5,877 bases of DNA, taken from positions 3,311 through 9,187 of the forward strand of contig JAHDFG010000072.1 of NCBI GenBank assembly GCA_020628265.1. The letters run 5' to 3'. A program made the position numbers and the translations under genes. The DNA comes from Pseudooctadecabacter sp. GTDB taxonomy: Bacteria; Pseudomonadota; Alphaproteobacteria; Rhodobacterales; Rhodobacteraceae. Below, one piece after another: positions 1-5,877 of the stretch. The notes beneath the pieces are model-generated. The model was not told the DNA's origin, did no database searches, and was given only the letters and a program-made list of their open reading frames with translations. Within the stretch, counting starts at the first letter, position 1. The number at the start of each line of letters is the position of its first letter.

Positions 1-517
1 ACGCGGTCTCTTCCCTGCGATCATCGACGGCGTCAGCGACCGCCTGCGGCCTGTGTTGTTGACGACACTGACGACGGTCTTGGGGCTTGCGCCGCTCCTT
101 TACGAGGGGTCGTCACAGGCCGAGTTCCTGAAACCCACAGTCATCACCTTGGTCTATGGCTTGGGCTTCGGGATGCTGCTGGTGCTGTTCATTGTGCCTT
201 CGCTTATGGCAATGCAGGGCGATGTCGGGGCGATGGTACAATCGGCCAAACGGGGCCTGTCCAGCCGGACGCGCGCCATTGCGCTGCCGACGCGGGTCGC
301 AGCCCTCGGACTTGTCGGCTTGTTCGCAGTGATCGCAGCGCCGGTCATGTGGACAGGTGCACCGCTGCCCGCACTGGCCGGAGTATTGCCAATGCTGAAT
401 GCAGGCATACCGGCGGCCATAGGGGCGTTTCTTGCCGCCGCATTCCTCTGGTTGGTGATCGTCTATGCCGTAACTGCGCTTAGTGTCGGTTTCGGCAAGC
501 GGGCCGCGCGCGCCTGA
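1..517 (+). CDS. RND-superfamily efflux pump permease, C-terminal part (5' end outside window)
   Basis: This is the 3' end of a gene for an inner-membrane RND transporter, which exports substrates using the proton gradient. The frame is open from base 2 and gives 171 residues. The fragment opens with the typical RND C-terminal signature: a DRLRP turn, then a helix reading LLTTLTTVLGLAPLL (fragment residues ~19-33), then FLKPTVITLVYGLGFG and a hydrophobic helix ending in VPSL (~42-68), which corresponds to TM11-TM12 of AcrB-like pumps. Most family members stop soon after this. Here about 100 more residues follow: a short basic stretch, then two more strongly hydrophobic segments at ~99-117 and ~138-163, and a basic tail GKRAARA. 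The stop codon directly abuts the stop of the convergent downstream gene. Which RND subfamily (drug, metal or other) cannot be told from the fragment. The family is clear; the substrate is unknown. Confidence 0.9.
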   Translation, partial: RGLFPAIIDGVSDRLRPVLLTTLTTVLGLAPLLYEGSSQAEFLKPTVITLVYGLGFGMLLVLFIVPSLMAMQGDVGAMVQSAKRGLSSRTRAIALPTRVAALGLVGLFAVIAAPVMWTGAPLPALAGVLPMLNAGIPAAIGAFLAAAFLWLVIVYAVTALSVGFGKRAARA

Positions 518-1318
518 TCAGCCCGCCGCACATCCCTGCACGTCAACCATCTGCCTGTCACCGATAACGGAAATCCGCATCTGCGAACGGTTCACGGTAA
601 AGCCATCCCGTTCGACGTGGATCATGTCCGAGCTGGCAAAAAGCGTCCCGCCCTCTCGCCATGTGTAAGGCTCCGACACCCAAACCTGTTGATCGCCACT
701 TTCGATCACGACCTCTTCGTCCGTGCCCATGGCAGGCATCGGAATTTCAGCCACCACGCGCAGCCCACCATCAATCGGTGTGATCGCACAGGTGACTTGC
801 CCTACGCCCGCCTCTTGAGCGGTGCGGGGGCGGTCGATCAATGACGCGACGATGGCTGGATCGCGGCTGCCGCCCGCAGGCAGAACCGCATCGAAGGACA
901 GTGTCACAGGCACGCAGATTTCCTCGCACACGCCAATTTGAACTTGGCCCGCCATACGCGCAGGGGCGGAGGCATCATCCAGAGACAGCTCCAGCGGGAC
1001 GACCACGATATCCTCATACCCAATCGAGCGCATATTGTTGATGTGATAGACCTCCGGCACCGGCCAGTGCATCGCCACACCGCTCAGGTTTTCGGAGCCG
1101 TTCCACGCAAAACGTGGCGGGATGCCACCATCACCGGGAACACGCCAATAGGTTTTCCATCCCGGCGCCAGTGTGATCTGAAGGCCCGCCATGTGGGTGC
1201 CACTGTCCGTGCGCCAGCCGCTGAGAACCGTGTGGTCCACAACCCCATCCGCAGGCCCCGCCACAGCAGGGACGGCGACGCCCAGCGCCAAAACAGAGGT
1301 GAGAATCCGTGTCATCAT
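518..1318 (-). CDS. Exported stand-alone DsbD-alpha-like (DsbD/DsbC N-terminal domain) protein
   Basis: Predicted periplasmic protein of 266 residues built on the domain found at the N-terminus of DsbD/ScsB thiol-disulfide reductases. In DsbD this domain passes electrons from the membrane part to periplasmic partners such as DsbC or cytochrome c maturation proteins. Residues 1-20 form a signal peptide (basic MTR, hydrophobic core, cleavage likely after AVA at 18-20). The hallmark PGWKTYWRVPGDGGIPP lies at ~52-68 and the redox-type pair C131/C135 in GVCEEICVP. Two more cysteines, C177 and C263, could form a structural disulfide. No transmembrane beta domain or thioredoxin-like gamma domain follows, so a separate CcdA-like membrane partner encoded elsewhere is likely (inference). 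The start is uncertain: a GTG at 1324 and ATGs at 1318 and 1315 are all in frame. An AAGTGAG just upstream fits the 1315 start slightly better. The gene is divergent from yqgE and convergent with the RND gene. Confidence 0.85.
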   Translation of the reverse strand: MMTRILTSVLALGVAVPAVAGPADGVVDHTVLSGWRTDSGTHMAGLQITLAPGWKTYWRVPGDGGIPPRFAWNGSENLSGVAMHWPVPEVYHINNMRSIGYEDIVVVPLELSLDDASAPARMAGQVQIGVCEEICVPVTLSFDAVLPAGGSRDPAIVASLIDRPRTAQEAGVGQVTCAITPIDGGLRVVAEIPMPAMGTDEEVVIESGDQQVWVSEPYTWREGGTLFASSDMIHVERDGFTVNRSQMRISVIGDRQMVDVQGCAAG

Positions 1319-1433
1319 GCTCACTTAGTCCGACAAAGCCGCTGCAATGGGAAGTCACGTTTAGGTCAGCGATATGTCATGGGGCGTGTCCGCAACCCTT
1401 GCGCAGTCGTCCGCGCACCCCCACTATCATCCT
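1319..1433. promoter_or_regulatory. Divergent intergenic region between the DsbD-like gene and yqgE
   Basis: About 115 bases separate the two divergent starts and must carry the promoters of both genes. I see no convincing sigma-70 box pair on either strand, no clear operator palindrome and no riboswitch-like structure. If yqgE instead starts at the in-frame ATG at 1374, the region shrinks to about 55 bases. Confidence 0.35.
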
Positions 1434-2000
1434 ATGACAGACAGCACCGATCTGACCGGCAAATTGCTGATTGCCATGCCCGACATGGGTGACACCCGTT
1501 TTGAACACGCGGTGGTCTATATGTGCGCCCATTCCTCCGAGGGGGCGATGGGCCTGATCGTCAACAAACCCACACCTGAGATTCGCTTCTCGGACCTTCT
1601 TGAGCAGCTGTCGATTGATGACGGCGACCTCGCCACGGATGTGCGCGTCCACTACGGCGGGCCGGTGGAAACGGGGCGCGGATTCGTGTTGCATACCTCC
1701 GATTATGCTTCGGGCGCAGGCACGATGGAGGTCTCGGACGGGGTCGCCATGACAGCCACACTGGATATTCTGGAAGACATCGCGACAGGTGCCGGACCGA
1801 ACCGTTCCATGTTGGGCCTTGGCTATGCCGGATGGGGCCCTGGCCAGTTGGAAGGCGAGTTGATGCGCAATGGCTGGCTGGTGTGCGACGCCACCGATGA
1901 CATCCTTTTTGGCCGCGCGGCCGAACACAAATGGACTGCCGCCTTGAAAGAATTAGGCGTCGATCCCTTGATGCTGTCGGCCTCGGGCGGGTCAGCCTAA
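1434..2000 (+). CDS. yqgE: YqgE/AlgH family protein (UPF0301)
   Basis: Conserved small cytoplasmic protein of the UPF0301 family. The role is not settled: the Pseudomonas homologue AlgH was linked to alginate regulation, but no biochemical activity is firmly established. With this start the protein is 188 residues, matching the usual ~185-190 (E. coli YqgE is about this length). Family motifs are present in order: GKLLIAMP (9-16), CAHSSEGAMGLIVNKP (31-46), GGPV (75-78), RGFVLH (82-87), GYAGWGPGQLEGEL (130-143) and NGWL (146-149). An in-frame ATG at 1374 would add 20 residues (MSWGVSATLAQSSAHPHYHP) that look unlike the family. It has a weak AGG at 1363-1365, whereas the 1434 ATG has no visible Shine-Dalgarno, so the start is not certain. 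The TAA stop overlaps the stop of convergent sua5. No hydrophobic or signal segment is visible. Confidence 0.92.
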   Translation: MTDSTDLTGKLLIAMPDMGDTRFEHAVVYMCAHSSEGAMGLIVNKPTPEIRFSDLLEQLSIDDGDLATDVRVHYGGPVETGRGFVLHTSDYASGAGTMEVSDGVAMTATLDILEDIATGAGPNRSMLGLGYAGWGPGQLEGELMRNGWLVCDATDDILFGRAAEHKWTAALKELGVDPLMLSASGGSA

Positions 2001-2947
2001 CGCGGGGCTGCTGCCCGACGAAGCCTGTCATTGATCGCAGCACCGATGCCGTGATCGGGGATGGGCGAAACCGCGATTTTCTGTGCACCCATTGCGTTCA
2101 ACTGATGCAAGGCATCAAACAACCGCGCCGCCGCTTCAATCAAATCCCCCGCAGGCGACAGGTTCAGTGCCGCGCCGTCGACAGCGCCGAACCCCAACAA
2201 AGTCTCGTCAGATGCAATCTCAACCGCATTCAACCGTACGCTGCCTTGCGGAGCATAATGGGACGCCAGCTGACCCGGCGATGTCGGGGCGGCGGCATCT
2301 CCGGCCTGCGCCAATGGACGGCCAAGCGCTGCCTCGATCGCCTCGGACGGAACACCGCCAGCCCGCAGCAACGTGGGCACAGGTTGAGTGGCTACGATTG
2401 TAGATTCCAAACCGACCGCACAGTCGCCCCCGTCCACAATTCCGTCGATACGACCGTCCATCTGATCCGCCACATGGGCCGCTTTGGTCGGGCTGACCTG
2501 ACCGGACGGATTGGCGGAGGGTGCGGCAATGGGGCCATCAAAGGCTTCGAGCAACTGACGTGCCACGGGGTGATCCGGCACCCGAACCGCAAGCGTGTCC
2601 AAACCCGCCGTGACAAGTGGCGAAATCCCTGCATCCGCCCTGAGGGGCAACACAAACGTCAACGCACCCGGCCAGAACGCCTGCGCCAGATCCTCTGCCA
2701 CCTTGTCGAACACCACATAACGCGCCGCAGCCTCGAACGACGGCACGTGCACGATCAACGGGTTGAACGCAGGCCGCCCTTTGGCCGCGTAAAGCCGCGC
2801 AACAGCGTCCGAATTGCGGGCGTCAACGCCAAGCCCATAGACAGTCTCGGTCGGGAAGGCCACCAGACCGCCTTGCGCAAGAACAGCAGCGGCATCGCCC
2901 AAACCTTGGGCATCCGAGGCGAAAGTCCGTGTGGTCACTGAATCCAT
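1997..2947 (-). CDS. sua5: L-threonylcarbamoyladenylate synthase, Sua5 type
   Basis: Cytoplasmic enzyme that makes threonylcarbamoyl-AMP from threonine, bicarbonate and ATP. This is the first step of the universal t6A modification at A37 of ANN-decoding tRNAs; the TsaD complex completes transfer. The 316 residues show the two-domain Sua5 form rather than the short TsaC form. The YrdC-like domain (~10-210) carries FPTETVYGLG (31-40), the KGRP loop (56-59), NPL (62-64), WPG (92-94), VRVP (121-124), APSANPSG (142-149) and ESTI (181-184). The linker PTSPGQLASHYAP (221-233) corresponds to the interdomain loop of Sua5 that covers the active site. The Sua5 C-terminal domain follows (~245-316, ending AINDRLRRAAAPR). 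The ATG at 2947 is chosen because it places the YrdC domain at the usual distance from the N-terminus. The frame is open upstream to 3061, but that extension would cover the whole divergent promoter region. The TAG stop overlaps yqgE's TAA. Confidence 0.95.
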   Translation of the reverse strand: MDSVTTRTFASDAQGLGDAAAVLAQGGLVAFPTETVYGLGVDARNSDAVARLYAAKGRPAFNPLIVHVPSFEAAARYVVFDKVAEDLAQAFWPGALTFVLPLRADAGISPLVTAGLDTLAVRVPDHPVARQLLEAFDGPIAAPSANPSGQVSPTKAAHVADQMDGRIDGIVDGGDCAVGLESTIVATQPVPTLLRAGGVPSEAIEAALGRPLAQAGDAAAPTSPGQLASHYAPQGSVRLNAVEIASDETLLGFGAVDGAALNLSPAGDLIEAAARLFDALHQLNAMGAQKIAVSPIPDHGIGAAINDRLRRAAAPR

Positions 2948-3059
2948 GACGTCGCGTTTCAGTTGCGGGAACCGCCCGTCGCGATCACCCTTGGGAACAA
3001 TAAACGCCCACATACGCGCGCGCCGCGCTGATTCCAAGAACTTGCACAGGAGTTGACCC
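2948..3059. promoter_or_regulatory. Divergent promoter region between sua5 and the acyl-CoA dehydrogenase gene
   Basis: These 112 bases separate two divergent starts and should hold both promoters. On the - strand a weak sigma-70-like pair can be drawn: TTGGAA at 3037-3032 and TATGTG at 3014-3009 with a 17-base spacer (4/6 and 3/6 matches), which would put the sua5 transcript start near 3002. No comparable pair is visible for the + strand. Bases 3009-3023 strictly alternate pyrimidine and purine, ending in CG repeats. The role as a promoter region is inferred from gene arrangement; the boxes are low confidence. Confidence 0.4.
3048..3052 (+). promoter_or_regulatory. Shine-Dalgarno site of the acyl-CoA dehydrogenase gene
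   Basis: AGGAG lies 7 bases before the ATG at 3060. It is the strongest ribosome-binding site in the window and fixes the start of this gene. The other starts here have weak or no Shine-Dalgarno sequence. Confidence 0.8.
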
Positions 3060-4760
3060 ATGCCGTTCCGGTCCCCCGTTTCCGATTTCCGGTTTTTGAT
3101 GGATCATGTTGTGGGCTTCGATCAGGTCGCAGGCACCGAAAGGTTTGCCGATGCGACGCCCGACACCTGCGATGCAATCCTGACCGAAGCGGCGAAGCTG
3201 TGTGACGAAATCCTCGCCCCGCTGCAGCGGCCCGGTGACCTGCATCCGGCCAAGCTGGAGAACGGCGTTGTGCGCACCTCGCCCGGGTTTGCTGACGGCT
3301 ACCGTGCGATTGCGGACGGCGGCTGGATCGGAATCTCGGCCTCACCGGATCACGGCGGCATGGGCCTGCCGATCACGCTGGCCACCACCGTGAACGAAAT
3401 GATGGCAGGGGCCTGCCTGTCGATCCAGCTGAACCCGCTGATGACCCAAGGCCAGATCGAAGCGCTGGAACACCACGCATCCGACGAGATCAAGGAACGC
3501 TACCTGCCCAAGCTCATTTCAGGCGAGTGGTGCGGCACAATGAACCTGACGGAACCGCAAGCGGGATCCGACGTGGGCGCGCTGCGGTCAAAGGCCGAAC
3601 CAAACGGCGACGGCTCCTACGCGATCAGCGGCCAGAAAATCTACATCTCCTGGGGCGACAACGACTTCACTGAGAACGTCTGCCACCTCGTGCTTGCCCG
3701 CCTGCCCGATGGCGTGCCCGGGACCAAAGGCATCAGCCTGTTTATGGTGCCGAAGATTATCCCAAACGAAGACGGGTCTTTGGGTGACCGCAACAGCCTG
3801 CGGGTGGTCAGCCTTGAACACAAGATGGGCCTACATGGCTCACCCACCGCGGTAATGGAATATGACGGCGCGCGCGGCTGGCTTGTCGGGCAGGAACACG
3901 GCGGCATGGCCGCGATGTTCACTATGATGAACAACGCACGTGTCGGTGTGGCGACCCAAGGCATCGGCGTGGCCGAGGCCGCCTATCAGCATGCGCTGGC
4001 CTATGCGATGGACCGCAAGCAGGGCCGTGCACCTGGCACCGGTGCAATTGTGGAACACGCAGACGTACGCCGCATGCTGGCCGCGATGAAGGCCGACACC
4101 TTCGCGGCCCGTGCGATCACCATGGCAAACGCCGTCGCGATCGATATGGAAACGGCCACCGGAGACGAGGCATGGGGCGCCCGCGCTGCCTTGCTCACCC
4201 CGATCTCCAAAGCCTTTGGCACGGACGTGGGTGTTGAGGTTGCAGCCACCGGCATCCAGACCCACGGCGGCATGGGCTTCATCGAGGAAACGGGAGCCGC
4301 CCAATATGCCCGCGACGTTCGCGTGGCCACGATCTATGAAGGCACCAATGGCATTCAGGCGATGGACCTTGTGGCCCGCAAGATGATGGACGGCGGCGAC
4401 GCGGCCTTTGCCCTTCTGGACGAAATTGAAGCCCACGCCGAAGCCAACAAGGACGCGGCCCCTGACCTCGTGGACCCTGTCTGGCAGGCCTGTGAAACCC
4501 TGCGCGAGACCACCGAGTGGCTTGTTGCCCAAGACATGGACAACCGCTTCGCCGGAGCCGTGCCCTACCTGCGTGCCTTTGCGCGGGTTCTGGGGGGTCA
4601 CTATCACCTCGTGGCGGCCCTACAGGGCGATGAGGCCCGCAAGCGACTGGCGACGTTCTACATCAAACGTCTGTTGCCGGAACACGCGGCTTTGCTGGCC
4701 CATGTCCGTGAAGGCGCTGACGACCTGATGGCGATTTCGATCGACGATCTGGCCGCCTGA
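3060..4760 (+). CDS. Acyl-CoA dehydrogenase, DmdC-like (3-methylmercaptopropionyl-CoA dehydrogenase family)
   Basis: FAD-dependent enzyme that removes two hydrogens across the alpha-beta bond of an acyl-CoA and passes electrons to electron-transfer flavoprotein. At 566 residues it belongs to the long acyl-CoA dehydrogenase group, not the ~380-residue type. It has an N-terminal extension (1-~33, SPVSDFRFLMDHVVGF), the helical N domain (~38-155), the beta domain with the FAD/substrate segment GTMNLTEPQAGSD (159-171) and YISWGDNDFTENVCHLVLAR (195-214), and the C-terminal helical domain with the FAD loop GIQTHGGMGF (398-407). YEGTNGIQ follows, with E427 as the expected catalytic base. A further helical C-terminal domain covers ~440-566. 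DmdC of the DMSP demethylation pathway belongs to this group and roseobacters carry several paralogues. That supports a DmdC-like name, but the substrate (3-methylthiopropionyl-CoA or another short acyl-CoA) cannot be fixed from sequence alone. It probably forms an operon with the MBL-fold gene 24 bases downstream. Confidence 0.93.
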   Translation: MPFRSPVSDFRFLMDHVVGFDQVAGTERFADATPDTCDAILTEAAKLCDEILAPLQRPGDLHPAKLENGVVRTSPGFADGYRAIADGGWIGISASPDHGGMGLPITLATTVNEMMAGACLSIQLNPLMTQGQIEALEHHASDEIKERYLPKLISGEWCGTMNLTEPQAGSDVGALRSKAEPNGDGSYAISGQKIYISWGDNDFTENVCHLVLARLPDGVPGTKGISLFMVPKIIPNEDGSLGDRNSLRVVSLEHKMGLHGSPTAVMEYDGARGWLVGQEHGGMAAMFTMMNNARVGVATQGIGVAEAAYQHALAYAMDRKQGRAPGTGAIVEHADVRRMLAAMKADTFAARAITMANAVAIDMETATGDEAWGARAALLTPISKAFGTDVGVEVAATGIQTHGGMGFIEETGAAQYARDVRVATIYEGTNGIQAMDLVARKMMDGGDAAFALLDEIEAHAEANKDAAPDLVDPVWQACETLRETTEWLVAQDMDNRFAGAVPYLRAFARVLGGHYHLVAALQGDEARKRLATFYIKRLLPEHAALLAHVREGADDLMAISIDDLAA

Positions 4761-4784
4761 CCCGATCTGGGTTAGGCCACGCCT

Positions 4785-5813
4785 ATGACAGAGCCGATCA
4801 GATACCCATGGGACACCCCGCCCGCTGAGGGTGAAGCAATCACCGTCGCGGATGGTGTTCTTTGGATGCGCCTGCCGCTGCCCATGGCGCTGGATCATGT
4901 GAATGTCTACGCGCTGGATGACGGGACAGGCTGGACGGTGATCGACACCGGCTTTGACAGCCGCAAGACGCGGGGGATCTGGGAAACGCTGTTGAACGGT
5001 CCCCTTGCAGGCAAACCCGTGACCCGCGTGATCGGCACCCACCACCACCCCGACCACATCGGCCTTGCCGGCTGGTTTCAGGAGGCGGGCGCGGACCTCG
5101 CCATGCCGCGCACCGCTTGGTTGATGGCACGGATGCTGACGCTGGATGAACAGCCCGCCTACCCGTCCCGCTCTATCACCTTCTACGAACGGGCAGGGAT
5201 GGATGCGGCCATTCTGGACAAACGCCGCAACGACCGACCCTTCAATTTCGCCGATTGTGTCCACCCCATGCCCCTTGGCTACACGCGCCTGAAAGAAGGT
5301 GACACGATCCAGATGGGTGGCCGCTCATGGGACATCCGCATGGGCAACGGCCATGCGCCGGAACACGCGACGTTCTGGTCCCGAGACGACAATCTGGTGA
5401 TCGGCGGCGATCAGCTGTTGCCTTCGATCAGCCCAAACATCGGCGTCTACCCCACCGAACCGGATGCCGACCCGCTGGCCGAATGGCTTGAGGCCTGCGA
5501 ACGCCTCGCCCCCTTTGCGCGGGAGGATCATTTGGTTCTCGGCGGTCACAAACTGCCCTTCACCGGCCTGCCCACTCGGATGCGCCAGTTGATCGACAAC
5601 CACCACGGCGCTTTGAAGCGCCTAATCGCCCATATCGCGACCCCGATGCGGGCTGGTGATTGCTTCAAACCGCTGTTCAAAAGGGAAATTGGCGAAGGCG
5701 AATACGGGCTGGCGCTGGTTGAGGCCCTCGCCCACCTCAACCATCTGCACCAAACAGGACAGGCCACCCGAACGTTGGGCGAAGACGGGGCCTATTGGTT
5801 TCAAGCCACCTGA
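4785..5813 (+). CDS. MBL-fold metallo-hydrolase (glyoxalase II / LACTB2-like)
   Basis: Metallo-beta-lactamase-fold hydrolase of 342 residues, cytoplasmic (no signal peptide). The full dinuclear metal site is present: THHHPDH (85-91) supplies H86, H88, D90 and H91, then H190 in GNGHAPEH, D209 in GGD, and H255 in GGHK. The catalytic core spans ~20-260. A helical, winged-helix-like C-terminal part (~262-342) resembles the extra domain of LACTB2-type members. An insert at ~115-165, rich in aromatic and charged residues, probably shapes the substrate pocket. The ATG at 4785 is preceded by a weak GGTTAGG (4770-4776), and the 24-base gap to the acyl-CoA dehydrogenase gene holds no terminator, so co-transcription is likely. 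Known relatives hydrolyse thioesters, lactones, phosphodiesters or RNA. Next to an acyl-CoA dehydrogenase, a thioesterase-like role is a reasonable inference, but the substrate is unknown. Confidence 0.9.
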   Translation: MTEPIRYPWDTPPAEGEAITVADGVLWMRLPLPMALDHVNVYALDDGTGWTVIDTGFDSRKTRGIWETLLNGPLAGKPVTRVIGTHHHPDHIGLAGWFQEAGADLAMPRTAWLMARMLTLDEQPAYPSRSITFYERAGMDAAILDKRRNDRPFNFADCVHPMPLGYTRLKEGDTIQMGGRSWDIRMGNGHAPEHATFWSRDDNLVIGGDQLLPSISPNIGVYPTEPDADPLAEWLEACERLAPFAREDHLVLGGHKLPFTGLPTRMRQLIDNHHGALKRLIAHIATPMRAGDCFKPLFKREIGEGEYGLALVEALAHLNHLHQTGQATRTLGEDGAYWFQAT

Positions 5814-5877
5814 CGGGCGCACTCCAACGGTAGGGTTGTGACACGGTCAACCGGCACTTCATCCCAGGCACCGCCAT
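5801..5877 (-). CDS. Possible C-terminal end of a convergent gene of unknown function (5' end outside window)
   Basis: Reading the - strand from the right edge, one frame is open to a TGA at 5803-5801 and gives 24 residues, GGAWDEVPVDRV then TTLPLECARQVA. The composition (acidic and hydrophobic residues, no odd runs) looks like a protein C-terminus. The tail-to-tail placement matches the other convergent joints in the window. If real, it overlaps the end of the MBL-fold gene by 13 bases. The family is not recognisable from so short a piece, and chance openness over 77 bases of GC-rich DNA cannot be excluded. A + strand frame from 5814 is also open to the edge but has no start codon with a ribosome-binding site. 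Confidence 0.45.
   Translation of the reverse strand, partial: GGAWDEVPVDRVTTLPLECARQVA

Noticed and set aside
1399..1427. TTGCGC and CACTAT spaced by 17 bases before yqgE, suggesting a leaderless transcript starting at 1434
   Set aside because: Each box matches the sigma-70 consensus at only 3 of 6 positions, which is expected by chance in this stretch.
1931..2941. 336-residue open frame on the + strand across almost all of sua5
   Set aside because: It lies antisense to a gene with clear Sua5 motifs. Its product is rich in Arg, Gln, His and Cys with no family pattern, and its start lies inside yqgE. It is a mirror of GC-rich codon use.
2948..3061. N-terminal extension of Sua5 by 38 residues to a start at 3061
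   Set aside because: The extension would consume the whole divergent promoter region and overlap the neighbouring start. It carries no Sua5 family sequence, and the ATG at 2947 gives a normal N-terminus.
3840..4607. 255-residue open frame on the - strand within the acyl-CoA dehydrogenase gene
   Set aside because: The opposite strand encodes the catalytic and FAD-binding parts of a well-conserved enzyme. The antisense product is Gly/His/Val-rich, with no recognisable domain and no ribosome-binding site.
4620..5264. 214-residue open frame on the - strand spanning the dehydrogenase/MBL-fold gene junction
   Set aside because: It overlaps two well-supported genes on the other strand, including the metal-binding motif of the hydrolase, and shows no protein-family features.
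5834..5852. GGTTG and CAACC inverted repeat after the MBL-fold gene as a terminator
   Set aside because: The stem is only 5 base pairs with a 9-base loop and has no following T run on either strand. It also lies inside the possible - strand coding end.

Overview
The window looks like a piece of the core chromosome of a marine alphaproteobacterium, most likely Rhodobacterales (Roseobacter group). This rests on high GC, the protein families present, and an acyl-CoA dehydrogenase of the DmdC-like type that this group carries in several copies. From memory, Ruegeria pomeroyi has its UPF0301 gene and one dmdC paralogue at close locus numbers (SPO0296 and SPO0298). The yqgE / sua5 / acyl-CoA dehydrogenase order may therefore be conserved, but I could not check this.

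Layout, left to right. (1) The 3' end of an RND-superfamily efflux pump gene on the + strand, with an unusually long membrane-spanning C-terminal tail. (2) A convergent - strand gene for an exported protein that consists only of a DsbD-alpha-like (DsbC/DsbD N-terminal) domain. (3) A divergent + strand yqgE/algH (UPF0301) gene. (4) A convergent - strand gene for threonylcarbamoyl-AMP synthase (Sua5/TsaC2 type), needed for the tRNA t6A modification. (5) After a 112-base divergent promoter region, a probable two-gene + strand operon: a 566-residue acyl-CoA dehydrogenase with the extended N- and C-terminal domains of the DmdC/FadE5-like group, followed 24 bases later by a metallo-beta-lactamase-fold hydrolase. 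(6) At the right edge, the last 24 codons of what may be another convergent - strand gene.

Coding density is very high. Both clear convergent joints have no intergenic DNA: two stop codons lie back to back at 515-520, and they overlap at 1997-2000. If the edge gene is real, the third joint overlaps by 13 bases. The only non-coding stretches are two divergent regions of about 112-115 bases and the 24-base operon spacer. I see no tRNA, rRNA, mobile element, CRISPR array, convincing intrinsic terminator or sign of recent transfer.

Most genes are ordinary housekeeping functions unrelated to one another. The only functional unit that stands out is the acyl-CoA dehydrogenase plus MBL-fold hydrolase pair, which suggests acyl-CoA oxidation (perhaps of 3-methylthiopropionyl-CoA or a related thioether or short acyl-CoA) coupled to a hydrolase acting on a thioester or product. 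I did not find a clearly new multi-gene system.
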